This document shows positions 51,829 to 59,599 of a stretch of DNA of 64,000 bases, one piece after another. Every line of letters starts with the position of its first letter. The first letter of the stretch is position 1. The DNA lies in the NCBI GenBank assembly GCA_021325135.1, contig JAJPHT010000030.1, positions 152,826-216,825 on the forward strand. Direction: 5' to 3'. The notes under the pieces were generated by a model. It had not been told where the DNA came from and made no database searches. It was given only the letters and a program-made list of their open reading frames with translations. The translations under genes were made by a program, and so were the position numbers. This stretch comes from Pseudomonadota bacterium (GTDB lineage Archaea > Thermoplasmatota > SW-10-69-26 > JACQPN01 > JAJPHT01).

Positions 51829-52350
51829 TCATCCGATGGGGAACCCGCGCGGCCCCTTCTCCTGGTCCTTCACCGAGTAGGCGCAGCGCCCGGTGGCGAC
51901 AAGGCGCCCTTCCTCGTCCTTGACGTCCACATCGCCGAATTTCCTGCGGGAAATTCGGCTGGCCAGACGTGGTTCAGCCGACTCGTCAGTCGGCTGAACC
52001 ACGTCGACGTCGACGAACGCGATGGTCCTGCCCAGCGACTTGACGCGCGCCTCGGCGAGGATCGCGCGCCCGGCGATGGCGGGGCGCAGGTAGTCGACGC
52101 GCATGTCGATGGTGGGCGTCGGGAACTGGAGGTCGACGAAGAGGGCCGCGCCCCCGGCGAGGTCGATGAGCGCGGCGAGGATGCCGCCGTGCACGGCGGG
52201 GATGAACGGGTTGCCCACGAAGTCGGGGTTGGGCGGGATGCGCAGCACGGCGCGACCCGGCTCCGCCTCCACGGCCTCGACGCCCAGCCAGGCGTGGAAG
52301 GGCGGGTGGCGGATGAGGCCGTCCAGCCGCTCGACGTGCTCGGCGCCCAC
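51829..52350 (-). CDS. PaaI-type acyl-CoA thioesterase with in-frame palindromic insertion
   Basis: A 173-residue hotdog thioesterase: PAVHGGILAALIDLAGGAAL is the active-site region and MRVDYLRPAIAGRAILAEAR the next strand. Between AFVDVDV and DVKDEEGRLVATG, where relatives run straight on, there are about 25 extra residues (PTDESAEPRLASRISRRKFG) encoded exactly by the double inverted repeat at 51934-52005. The frame is kept, so the protein may still function with a loop. It abuts vapC end to end. Confidence 0.8.
   Translation of the reverse strand: MGAEHVERLDGLIRHPPFHAWLGVEAVEAEPGRAVLRIPPNPDFVGNPFIPAVHGGILAALIDLAGGAALFVDLQFPTPTIDMRVDYLRPAIAGRAILAEARVKSLGRTIAFVDVDVVQPTDESAEPRLASRISRRKFGDVDVKDEEGRLVATGRCAYSVKDQEKGPRGFPIG
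51934..52005. repeat. Double inverted-repeat element inside the thioesterase gene
   Basis: Two hairpins in tandem: 11-base arms GCCGAATTTCC/GGAAATTCGGC around TGCG (51934-51959), and 18-base perfect arms GACGTGGTTCAGCCGACT / AGTCGGCTGAACCACGTC around CGTC (51966-52005). The element of about 72 bases sits in frame in the coding sequence, with GTCGACGT-like repeats at its border. Confidence 0.85.
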
Positions 52351-52381
52351 GCGGCCGCGAGCGCGCCCCCGCGGGAAAAGC

Positions 52382-52573
52382 CTACTCCATCTGCTTGGGG
52401 TGGACGCTCCCCTGCGCCTCGGTGCCGGGGAGCGCGGTGGCCGTCCTCCGCTCGCGCGCCTTCGTCTCGGCCCTTGGATCGTCGGGGTCGCCCACCGTGG
52501 GGCCTCGCGGGATGGCCTGGCCCTTGGGGCGCGGGTCCCTCGCCAGGCGGTCCGCGGCGCTCTCGTCCGTCAT
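52382..52573 (-). CDS. Small hydrophilic protein
   Basis: A 63-residue frame from an ATG at 52573, rich in charged residues, proline and threonine (MTDESAADRLARDPRPKGQA). It has no predicted fold or family. It lies 31 bases upstream of the thioesterase gene on the same strand. It might be a disordered small protein or a chance frame. Confidence 0.35.
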   Translation of the reverse strand: MTDESAADRLARDPRPKGQAIPRGPTVGDPDDPRAETKARERRTATALPGTEAQGSVHPKQME

Positions 52574-52635
52574 GCGTCCCCCACGCGCGGCGCGCGGCCT
52601 CCTTCTTGCCGCTCGATCATCGATATCTCCTTCGA

Positions 52636-52741
52636 CAAGGGTCCAAAGAACGCGATGAACGCCATGAGCGCGAAGGACGCGACGAAAGGAACCGTCGCGA
52701 CCTTGGCGCTCTTCGCGCTCGTCGCGTTCTTTGGACCCTTG
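52636..52741. repeat. 106-base hairpin element
   Basis: CAAGGGTCCAAAGAACGCGA at 52636-52655 pairs perfectly with its complement at 52722-52741, and the next 29 bases pair in 23 positions, leaving an 8-base loop near 52685-52692. It lies 10 bases from the end of the GDSL-type lipase gene and resembles a miniature inverted-repeat element more than a terminator. Confidence 0.85.
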
Positions 52742-52751
52742 ACCAGAGGGC

Positions 52752-53558
52752 CTAACCAGGAGCGCGGGCGAAGGGCCCCGCCGCCCAGGTGGCCTCTGCG
52801 ATGGCCTCCTGCCCGGCGAGGGACGGGTGGAAGTCGTCCACGGGTCCGACGTCGACGTCCTGGATGCGCCCGTCGTGGACGGAGGCGTTGTCGAACCAGA
52901 AGCCCGCCGCGGCGGACTCCTCGCGGAGGACCTGGTTGTACGCGTCGATGCGCTGGCGGACCAGGTCGCGGCCGGTGTCGTTGACGGCGTCCGAGAGGAC
53001 CGAGGGGCACACGCGAAGCGCCTGCCACACGTCGTGGACCTGGCGGTCAGAATGATAGCGGTCCCACATGGCGGTGACGTTGGGCACGCCCACCACGAGG
53101 ACCCACGAGGGGGTCGGAAGCCCCTTGAGGACGGCCGCGCCCGCGCGGAACTCGTCGCGGAACGTCTCCACCGGGGTCAGGTTGCCGCGTCCGCACACGT
53201 CGTTGGCGCCCAGCATGACGGTGACGTACTCCGCCTTCGCGTCGACGGCCTGCTGCGCCTGCCGGGCGAAGTCGCGCATGCGGGCGCCGCTCACGGCGAG
53301 GTCCGCCGCGTGCCCCTGGATCGCGGGGTGGAGGGCGAGGAGGCGCTCGTAGTGGCTGGTCACGCCGTCGTCGGGCGCGTCGCCGACGCTCCACGAGTCG
53401 CCGGGGTTCTCGCCCACCTTGTCGCGCGCCACGTTGACGCCCGCCGTGATGGAGTCGCCGATGGCGGCCATGCTGTCGGGGTACTGCTTGGGGGGCGCGG
53501 CGGCGGGCGACGCGCACCCGGCGAGGAGGACGAGGAGCGCGAGGAGCGTGGCGCGCAC
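52752..53558 (-). CDS. GDSL/SGNH-family hydrolase lipoprotein
   Basis: A 268-residue exported esterase with lipobox LAGC. SGNH blocks are AAIGDSITAG (nucleophile serine), DLAVSGARMRDF, VMLGANDVCGR and DDFHPSLAGQEA (catalytic D and H). It probably deacylates lipids or glycans outside the cell. The GTG at 53558 starts the signal peptide; the frame upstream runs into a palindrome. It is bracketed by two large inverted repeats (52636-52741 and 53606-53675). Confidence 0.85.
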   Translation of the reverse strand: MRATLLALLVLLAGCASPAAAPPKQYPDSMAAIGDSITAGVNVARDKVGENPGDSWSVGDAPDDGVTSHYERLLALHPAIQGHAADLAVSGARMRDFARQAQQAVDAKAEYVTVMLGANDVCGRGNLTPVETFRDEFRAGAAVLKGLPTPSWVLVVGVPNVTAMWDRYHSDRQVHDVWQALRVCPSVLSDAVNDTGRDLVRQRIDAYNQVLREESAAAGFWFDNASVHDGRIQDVDVGPVDDFHPSLAGQEAIAEATWAAGPFARAPG

Positions 53559-53605
53559 GCGCGGGAGTCGCGGCGGAGGGCTATGGCGCTTGCGATGGGG
53601 GGTTC

Positions 53606-53675
53606 GGGGGGCGCAGCCCCCTGACGTTTTCATCGTCTGCCGGAACGGAGCTTCGCGTCAGGGGGCTGCGCCCCC
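53606..53675. repeat. Inverted repeat with 20-base arms
   Basis: GGGGGCGCAGCCCCCTGACG at 53607-53626 is complemented at 53656-53675 across a 29-base loop; each arm is itself a small palindrome. It lies in the 130-base gap between the GDSL-type gene start and the zinc-ribbon gene end, where it could act as a terminator or be a mobile palindromic element. Confidence 0.85.
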
Positions 53676-53688
53676 TGAAACCCCCGCT

Positions 53689-53940
53689 TTAGCTCCATCG
53701 CCGTGCGAAGCCGGGGACGGCCGCGGGGTTGGCCGCGAGGAGGGGCGAGGAGTCGTGGCTTGCCGCGAAGGCGCCCATGAGGAGCCCCATGCCCACGGGG
53801 AGGCGGCGGGGGATGCTGTAGTTCTGGCGCGTGGCGAGGGGCAGGCCGCAGAGACCGCAGGTGTGGAGGCGGCCGTCGTCGGTGACGCCGCGCAGGGCGA
53901 ATCCGCAGGCCGGGCAGTGCGCTTCGAGGATGTCGTGCAT
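53689..53940 (-). CDS. Zinc-ribbon membrane protein
   Basis: About 83 residues: an N-terminal zinc ribbon with AHCPACGFALRG and HTCGLCGLPLA (two CxxC pairs), then one hydrophobic helix (VGMGLLMGAFAAS). A TATA-like TCATATG near 53974 would start the transcript near 53948, so the ATG at 53940 is preferred to ATGs at 53958 and 53973. Function unknown. Confidence 0.55.
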   Translation of the reverse strand: MHDILEAHCPACGFALRGVTDDGRLHTCGLCGLPLATRQNYSIPRRLPVGMGLLMGAFAASHDSSPLLAANPAAVPGFARRWS

Positions 53941-54136
53941 GAGCGAGCGAACCACCATGCCGCGCTTGGGCATATGACGCGGAGGGTCCCGAAATCGCCA
54001 GTCGCGAAACGCAACGCTCAAGTGCGCGTTTCGGGGCCGCGCGGGGAGAAGGATGGAACGAGGCGGCCCGGACGGTGCGCGTGGCGCGGACCGAAAGCGG
54101 GCTCCCTTTAAGAACCGGCGCGCGTCTGCCCGCGGC

Positions 54137-55204
54137 ATGAGCCTCCTTCGGACCCCGCTCCACGACCTGCACGTGAAGCTGGGCGCGCGCATGGTGCCCT
54201 TCGCCGGCTACGAGATGCCCGTGCAGTACGCGGGCATCCTGGAGGAGCACGAGGCGGTGCGCAAGGCGGCGGGCCTCTTCGACGTCTCGCACATGAGCAA
54301 CCTGTGGGTCACGGGGCCCGACGCCGTCTCCACCCTCTCGAAGGCGCTCGTGGCCGACGTGGGGCAGGTGCCCATGAGCGGCACCAAGTACACGGCGGTC
54401 CTCCACGACGACGCCACCATCGTGGACGACCTCTACGTCTTCCACGCGCCAAAAGGCTATCACGTCGTCCCCAACGCCGGCATGAACCAGGTCGTCGCGG
54501 ACCGCATCCGCCAGATGGGCAAGGCCCCTGTGCAGGACGCCACGCGCGAGACGGCGATCCTCGCCCTCCAGGGACCCAAGGCGCAGCCCATCCTGGAGGC
54601 CGCGCTGGGGCGCAGCTTCGCGGACCTCAAGCGCTTCCACCTCACGCAGGCGCCCGAGCTGGGCGCCGACGCGTTCGTCTCGCGCACGGGCTACACGGGG
54701 GAGGACGGGTTCGAGCTGTTCTTCCCCGGCGTCCGCGCCGTCGAGGTTTTCGAGCGCCTGCTCCACGCGGGCAAGCCCCACGGCCTCGTGCCCACCGGCC
54801 TCGGGGCGCGCGACACGCTGCGCCTGGAGAAGGGCTACTGCCTCGCGGGGCACGAGTTCGCCGGCGGGCGCACGCCCCTGGAGGCGGGCCTCGGGTGGCT
54901 CGTCCACTGGGACCACGACTTCGCCGGCAAGCCCGCCCTCGCGAAGCAGAAGGCCGAGGGCGTGAAGCGCAAGCTCGTGGGCCTGCGCGCGGGCGGCAAG
55001 GGCATCCCGCGCCAGGACATGCCCGTGGCGAAGGAGGGGCGCGAGGTCGGCGTCGTCACCAGCGGCACGCTGAGCCCCACCCTCAAGGAGGGCATCGCGC
55101 TGGCCTACGTGGACGTCGCGCACGCCGCCGTGGGCTCCGAGCTTGACATCATGGTGCGCGGGAAGCCCCTGGCGGCCAAGGTCGTGAAGCTCCCCTTCGT
55201 GTGA
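54137..55204 (+). CDS. gcvT: Aminomethyltransferase (glycine cleavage T protein)
   Basis: A 355-residue THF-dependent enzyme that releases ammonia from the aminomethyl-lipoyl carrier and forms methylene-[23 protein letters not shown] and [20 protein letters not shown] are N-terminal blocks; [13 protein letters not shown] and [14 protein letters not shown] bind folate. TTTAAGAA about 27 bases upstream of the ATG makes it leaderless. Other glycine cleavage genes are not in the window. Its need for THF matches the folate operon at 43-46 kb. Confidence 0.93.
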   Translation: MSLLRTPLHDLHVKLGARMVPFAGYEMPVQYAGILEEHEAVRKAAGLFDVSHMSNLWVTGPDAVSTLSKALVADVGQVPMSGTKYTAVLHDDATIVDDLYVFHAPKGYHVVPNAGMNQVVADRIRQMGKAPVQDATRETAILALQGPKAQPILEAALGRSFADLKRFHLTQAPELGADAFVSRTGYTGEDGFELFFPGVRAVEVFERLLHAGKPHGLVPTGLGARDTLRLEKGYCLAGHEFAGGRTPLEAGLGWLVHWDHDFAGKPALAKQKAEGVKRKLVGLRAGGKGIPRQDMPVAKEGREVGVVTSGTLSPTLKEGIALAYVDVAHAAVGSELDIMVRGKPLAAKVVKLPFV

Positions 55205-55279
55205 GGGCTGACCCGTCCGGAGCGCAGTCGCCAGGTTGCATCGCTCAAGGCTATGGAGCCCCTTGCGGATGGCCGGGCC

Positions 55280-55627
55280 TTGGAGCCTGCTTCCTTGAAG
55301 CCCACCACCTTGGCCCTCCTCGTCCTCGCCCTCGTCGGCGCCGCCATCGGCATCCTCGCCCCCGCCGCGGACGCCGCGCCCTTCGCGTGCAGCAGCGAGA
55401 TCAGCTCGTCCTGCCCCGGGTTTGTCTGCTACGGCTCGACCACGAGCGCGCCCTTCTGCGTGCAGAACCCGTGCAACGAGATCAACTGCGTGACGCTCGT
55501 GCGCCTCTACTGCATCGAGGGGCGCAACTGCCCCGCCGGCAAGCTCGCGTGCGTGCTTCCCGACACCGCGCGCGTGTGCGTGCCCGACCCCTGCTACACC
55601 ACCGCGTGCTTCGCGCGACCCGAGTAG
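55280..55627 (+). CDS. Secreted cysteine-rich small protein
   Basis: About 115 residues: a signal peptide ([20 protein letters not shown]) and a mature chain of about 80 residues with 12 cysteines in spaced pairs ([47 protein letters not shown]). It probably folds as a disulfide-stabilised mini-protein outside the cell. A TATA-like GGCTATGG near 55250 overlaps an upstream ATG at 55253 and points to the TTG at 55280 as a leaderless start. No family is recognised. Confidence 0.55.
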   Translation: MEPASLKPTTLALLVLALVGAAIGILAPAADAAPFACSSEISSSCPGFVCYGSTTSAPFCVQNPCNEINCVTLVRLYCIEGRNCPAGKLACVLPDTARVCVPDPCYTTACFARPE

Positions 55628-55658
55628 GCCCGTCGCGCCAGGACGGCGCCCGCCGGCC

Positions 55659-56525
55659 TTAGCGCGACGCCAGCGTCTCCGCGAACGTGCGCAATCCGTC
55701 CTCGGGCGTGCCGGGGAGGAGGTCGCCGCCCAGCGCCGCGACGTAGCCGCCCTGGGGCACCGCATCCCTCATCCAGCCCACTTCCTGCGCGAGCCACGCG
55801 GGCGGCGCGAGGAGGAGCGTCGGGTCGAGGTTGCCCACCAGCGGCGCGTCCGGGTGCCGCGCGCGCACGTCCTCCAGCGGCACGCGCCAGTCGATGCCCC
55901 AGGCATGGGCGCCGCAGCGCGGCAGGAGCGGCAGGAGGTGCGGCGTGCCCTGGGGGTGGTAGACGGTCTTCGCGCCGCGGAGCCGCTCCAGCGCGGCGCG
56001 CGTCGCGGGCAGCACGAGGCGCTCGAACTCCTCGGGCGCCAGCCGGTCGGCCCACGGATCGTGAAGCTCCAGCACGTCGGCACCGGCCCGCGCGTGCGCG
56101 TCGAGGTGCGCCACGGCCAGGTCCGCGCAGCGCGCGAGGAGGCGCTCCCACGCGGCGCCGTGCGCGTAGACGAACGCCTTCGCGGGCGCCCACCCGCCCA
56201 GGAGCGTCACGGCGAGCGTGAGCGGCGCGCCGCACGAGGCGACCAGCGCCCGGTGCGGCTCGGCCTCGCGCAGGCGCGCGGTGGGCTCCACGCGCAGCTT
56301 TGCGTCCGCCAGCGCGTCCACGTCCGCGGGCGCGCGCACGCGGCCGAAGGTGGGCAGCGGCGCGACCGCGTCCTCCGTCGCGGCGACGAGGTCGACGGGC
56401 AGCGCCAGCGCGCGCTCGCCCAGCCCGCGGATCCACAGCGGGGGCCGGTCCGTCCTCTCGCCCGACAGCGCGCGGCGGGCGCGCTCGCGTCCATCCACGG
56501 GGCCGCGAAGGCGGAGCGCCCGCAT
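55659..56525 (-). CDS. Uroporphyrinogen decarboxylase (URO-D) family protein
   Basis: A 288-residue TIM-barrel protein: [16 protein letters not shown] resembles the N-terminal PxWxMRQAG region of HemE but lacks the MRQAGR arginines. [53 protein letters not shown] and [20 protein letters not shown] match the rest. The altered N-terminal motif and short length leave open whether it decarboxylates porphyrin or is a related methyltransferase-like enzyme. Confidence 0.75.
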   Translation of the reverse strand: MRALRLRGPVDGRERARRALSGERTDRPPLWIRGLGERALALPVDLVAATEDAVAPLPTFGRVRAPADVDALADAKLRVEPTARLREAEPHRALVASCGAPLTLAVTLLGGWAPAKAFVYAHGAAWERLLARCADLAVAHLDAHARAGADVLELHDPWADRLAPEEFERLVLPATRAALERLRGAKTVYHPQGTPHLLPLLPRCGAHAWGIDWRVPLEDVRARHPDAPLVGNLDPTLLLAPPAWLAQEVGWMRDAVPQGGYVAALGGDLLPGTPEDGLRTFAETLASR

Positions 56526-56622
56526 CGCCCTTTGCCTCCGCGCCGAAGTTCGGCGTCCCCTTTCCGGAAGGCCGGCGCGGCGCGGGCGAAGCGTTATCCG
56601 CCCCGGGGCCCGGTGCGGAGGC

Positions 56623-57171
56623 ATGCTCGACGAGCGCGCCATGCGGGAGGCGTTCTACGCCCGGGACGCGCGATGCGACGGCCGCTTCGTCACCGGCGTC
56701 ACGACCACCGGGATCTACTGCCTCCCCTCGTGCCCCGCGCGCAAGCCCAAGCCCGAGAACGTGCGCTTCTTCCCCACGCCCGAGGCCGCGCGCGCCGCGG
56801 GCTTCCGCGCGTGCCTGCGCTGCGAGCCCGACCGCGCCGCGTCCCGCGAGGCCGCGCTGGCGGCGCGCGCCGCGGAGCTTGCGCGCAGCGACGCGCGGCT
56901 CGGCCGGCCCGGCGCCCTCGCGCGCCACCTGGGCGTCCCGCGCTCGCGGCTCTCCCGCGCCTTCCGCCGCGCGCGGGGCGAGCCCCTCTCGGCGTTCCTG
57001 CGCCGCCAGCGCGTGCTCGCCGCGGCGGACCGCCTCCGCGAAGGCGCCACCGTCAGGGCCGCCGCGCGCGAGGCGGGCTACCGCTCGCTGGGCGCCTTCT
57101 ACGCCGCGTTCCGCCGCCTCAAGGGCGCGCCCCCCGCGGCATGGCGCGCGTCGCAGGAGGCCCGCGCGTGA
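56623..57171 (+). CDS. Ada-type DNA methylphosphotriester sensor with AraC HTH
   Basis: A 182-residue protein: the Ada N-terminal zinc domain ([49 protein letters not shown]) whose cysteine accepts methyl from DNA phosphotriesters, followed by an AraC-type HTH ([39 protein letters not shown]). After methylation it would activate repair genes. The ATG is leaderless after the TATA-like CGTTATCC. The methyltransferase half of classic Ada is the separate next gene, overlapping by 4 bases. Confidence 0.88.
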   Translation: MLDERAMREAFYARDARCDGRFVTGVTTTGIYCLPSCPARKPKPENVRFFPTPEAARAAGFRACLRCEPDRAASREAALAARAAELARSDARLGRPGALARHLGVPRSRLSRAFRRARGEPLSAFLRRQRVLAAADRLREGATVRAAAREAGYRSLGAFYAAFRRLKGAPPAAWRASQEARA

Positions 57172-57698
57172 CCTCCTACGCGGAAGGCTCCGCGCCCAGC
57201 CCGCTGGGCCCCCTGCGCCTCGTCGTCACGGACGCGGGCCTCGCCTACGTCGGCACGCCCGGAGAGCGCCCCGAGCGCTTCGCAGCATGGGCCGCCCGCC
57301 GCCTCGCGGACGCGCCGCGCGTCGACGACCCCGCCCGCCTCGCCCCCGCCGCCGCGCAGCTCCACGAGTATTTCCAGGGAACGCGCGTCGCGTTCGACCT
57401 GCCCCTGGACCAGGCGGGCACGCCCTTCCAGCGGCGCGTCTGGGACGCCCTCGTGCGCATCCCCTTCGGCGAGACGCGCTCCTACGCCGACCTCGCGCGG
57501 GAGCTTGGCCGCCCCGGCGCCGAGCGCGCGGTGGGCGCCGCCAACGGGGCCAACCCCCTCTCCATCGTCGTGCCCTGCCACCGCGTCGTGGGCTCCGGAG
57601 GCGAGCTGACCGGCTACGCGGGCGGCATGCGCGCGAAGGCGAAGCTCCTCCGGCACGAGCGCGCCCACGCCGGGCAGACCCGCCTCCCGATCCCGTGA
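57168..57698 (+). CDS. ogt: Methylated-DNA--protein-cysteine methyltransferase
   Basis: A 176-residue suicide repair protein for O6-alkylguanine. [20 protein letters not shown] leads to the active site [20 protein letters not shown] with the acceptor cysteine in PCHR. The GTG start overlaps the Ada-type stop (GTGA), so sensor and repair protein are made together. Confidence 0.94.
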   Translation: MTSYAEGSAPSPLGPLRLVVTDAGLAYVGTPGERPERFAAWAARRLADAPRVDDPARLAPAAAQLHEYFQGTRVAFDLPLDQAGTPFQRRVWDALVRIPFGETRSYADLARELGRPGAERAVGAANGANPLSIVVPCHRVVGSGGELTGYAGGMRAKAKLLRHERAHAGQTRLPIP

Positions 57699-57744
57699 GG
57701 CGCCCGCAACGTTCTTATCGGCGGCTAGGCTCCCGAAGGATGCC

Positions 57745-57818
57745 GCTCCTGTAGTGTAGACCGGCCAATCATACAAGCCTTTCAAGCTTGGGACTCGGGT
57801 TCGAATCCCGGCAGGAGC
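57745..57818 (+). tRNA. tRNA-Glu (anticodon TTC)
   Basis: A 74-base cloverleaf: acceptor GCTCCTG/CAGGAGC, anticodon stem CAAGC/GCTTG with loop CTTTCAA (anticodon TTC) and T-arm around TTCGAAT. No intron, no encoded CCA. The last 17 bases recur at 57882-57898. Confidence 0.93.
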
Positions 57819-57881
57819 ATACGAGCGGGGGAGGACGCTCCAGGCGGGATTCGGCCGCCGAACCCTTGGGAATCCGGCGAG

Positions 57882-57898
57882 CGAATCCCGGCAGGAGC
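57882..57898 (+). repeat. Duplicate of the tRNA-Glu 3' end
   Basis: CGAATCCCGGCAGGAGC is identical to the final 17 bases of tRNA-Glu (57802-57818), and similarity continues loosely into AGCGGGGG after both copies. An 80-base direct repeat of a tRNA 3' end is the footprint expected of an attachment site, but no integrase lies between the copies. Confidence 0.75.
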
Positions 57899-58021
57899 GT
57901 CGCAGCGGGGGTTCGCTCGCTGCGTTGATGGCGGGGGGATGCTCGCGGAAGGCCGGGATGCCGGCCCTGGGGCCGCCGGGCGTGGCGTCGCGCAGGCGGC
58001 CCGCAAACCTTTGATCCCCAC

Positions 58022-58049
58022 TTGTTATGCCGTCTCGCTAACATGTTAG
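58022..58049 (+). promoter_or_regulatory. Promoter with 12-base palindrome
   Basis: A TATA-like TTGTTATGCC (58022-58031) is followed by the perfect palindrome CTAACATGTTAG (58038-58049), placed between the TATA box and the expected transcript start near 58052. A regulator bound there would block transcription of the secreted-protein gene at 58085. Confidence 0.5.
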
Positions 58050-58084
58050 TTACGCGGGATCTGTTCCCGCTTGGAGACCACCGA

Positions 58085-58489
58085 ATGTCAACTCGATTTG
58101 CCACCCTCGCGCTTGTCTGCATCGTCGGCCTCGCGGCCCTCCCGGGCGTCCACGCGGACACCAGCTTCACGGGCGCCCTCTCGGGCACCGCCTCCGTCTG
58201 GGCGTCCTTCTACGGCACCACCTGCTCGAATTGGCAGTCCGCCTCGTTCAGCGGCGTCTTCGTGCAGGGGAACATCCAGTACGGCTCGAGCAGCAACTCC
58301 CAGTTCAGCATCTCCATCAGCCAGGGGGAGCTGACCTACACGTCGAGCGCGTCCTGGCCCTGCGGCTCGCAGTCGATGCCGATCCTCTCGACGGACGTCA
58401 ACTGCTCCGCGGGAACGGCGCGGATCGACGCGGGCGTCCCCGGCTCGGTGGGCGTCACGTTCCTCCTCACCGGCGCGACTTGCGCCTGA
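58085..58489 (+). CDS. Small secreted beta-rich protein
   Basis: A 134-residue protein with a signal peptide (TLALVCIVGLAALPGVHA) and a serine/glycine-rich beta-strand mature domain (TSFTGALSGTASVWASFYGT, GNIQYGSSSNSQFSIS) with four cysteines (TTCSN, WPCGS, NCSAG, ATCA). No family is recognised. It is followed by a hairpin terminator. Confidence 0.65.
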   Translation: MSTRFATLALVCIVGLAALPGVHADTSFTGALSGTASVWASFYGTTCSNWQSASFSGVFVQGNIQYGSSSNSQFSISISQGELTYTSSASWPCGSQSMPILSTDVNCSAGTARIDAGVPGSVGVTFLLTGATCA

Positions 58490-58512
58490 GGAGACGCAGA
58501 ACCCCCGAAGGC

Positions 58513-58550
58513 GCCAGGCGAAGGGCGGATCCTCTCGCCTGGCCATTTTC
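58513..58550. terminator. Terminator between convergent genes
   Basis: GCCAGGCGA (58513-58521) pairs with TCGCCTGGC (58535-58543), followed by ATTTTCTCC. It lies between the secreted-protein gene and the end of the CDF exporter and may end both transcripts. Confidence 0.6.
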
Positions 58551-58612
58551 TCCGCCTGAAATGATCGGAGGCCGAATGCGCCCCCGCCGCGCTCCGCGCC
58601 ACCTTGTTCTTT

Positions 58613-59551
58613 CTATGCCGTCTTGGTTGCGGCCGGCCCACACCTCGCCATCTCGCAGGGGCAATCGGGCGACTCCACCTGCACGGTGACGTGGTCGATG
58701 CGGAAGCGCTCGCGGATGGCCTCGTGGATGTCGTGGGTGATCTGGTCGCCCTGGGGCGAGCGGTCGAGGACGACGTGGACGGAGAGGACGTCCGCGCCGC
58801 TGCTGAGGCTCCAGACGTGCAGCTCGTGGATCTCCTGCACGGGAGCCATGGCGCGCAGCGTCGTCTCCAGGTCCTCCATGTCGACGTGCCGCGGCGCGCC
58901 TTCCAGGAGGATGTGCAGCGTCTCGCGCGTGAGGCGCCAGGTGAAGACGAGGATGAGCAGCGTCACGAAGACGGTGAGCGCAGGGTCGGCCCACGTCCAG
59001 CCGTAGAGCCGCACGAGGGCGCCCGCGGCGAGGGCGGCGGCGCTGCCCAGCGCGTCGCTGAGGATGTGCAGGTACGCGGCCTTCACGTTGAGGTTGTGGT
59101 CGCCGCCGCGGCGCAGCGCGAGGGCCAGGAGCACGTTGGCGACCAGCGTGAAGGCGCCCACGGCCATGACCAGCGTGCCGTCCACGCCCGGGGGCGCGCG
59201 CAGGCGGCGGTACGCCTCGTAGAGGAAGTAGGCGGAGAGGCCCCAGAGCGCGGCGGCGTTGACGAAGGCGGCCAGCACCTCGGCGCGCTTGTAGCCGAAC
59301 GTCCGCGCCGCGGTGGCGGGTCGCATGGCGACGGTGATGGCGAGGAACGCGACGCCCACGGCCAGCACGTCGGTCGCGTAGTGGGCCGCGTCGGCGAGCA
59401 GCACCAGCGAGTTCGCGGCGAGGCCGCCCACGACCTCGGCCGCCATGACCGCCAGGCCGCACGCCATGACGATCAGGAGCCGGGTCCGGTTGGACTGGGC
59501 CCCGGGCGCGTGGTCGTGGGCGTGGTCGTGCGCGTGCTCCACGGAGGCCAC
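58613..59551 (-). CDS. Cation diffusion facilitator metal exporter
   Basis: A 312-residue CDF transporter with six membrane helices. The zinc sites are ADAAHYATDVLA (H-x3-D) and YLHILSDALGSAAAL (H-x3-D), and the N-terminus is histidine-rich (EHAHDHAHDHAPG). The C-terminal cytoplasmic domain ends with SPDCPCEMARCG, a further metal-binding cluster. It exports zinc or a similar divalent metal using the proton gradient. Its promoter (TTAAAAGG, near 59602) lies over the end of the multicopper oxidase gene. Confidence 0.92.
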   Translation of the reverse strand: MASVEHAHDHAHDHAPGAQSNRTRLLIVMACGLAVMAAEVVGGLAANSLVLLADAAHYATDVLAVGVAFLAITVAMRPATAARTFGYKRAEVLAAFVNAAALWGLSAYFLYEAYRRLRAPPGVDGTLVMAVGAFTLVANVLLALALRRGGDHNLNVKAAYLHILSDALGSAAALAAGALVRLYGWTWADPALTVFVTLLILVFTWRLTRETLHILLEGAPRHVDMEDLETTLRAMAPVQEIHELHVWSLSSGADVLSVHVVLDRSPQGDQITHDIHEAIRERFRIDHVTVQVESPDCPCEMARCGPAATKTA

Positions 59552-59599
59552 TCGCCGCGGGGGCCCTTCCCCCTTGCGATAGGCACCCGGGCGGGCCTT

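Noticed and set aside
52570..53028. 152-codon minus frame across the 106-base hairpin
   Set aside because: It overlaps the GDSL-type gene out of frame and is low-complexity; its FFGPL peptide is explained by the palindrome.
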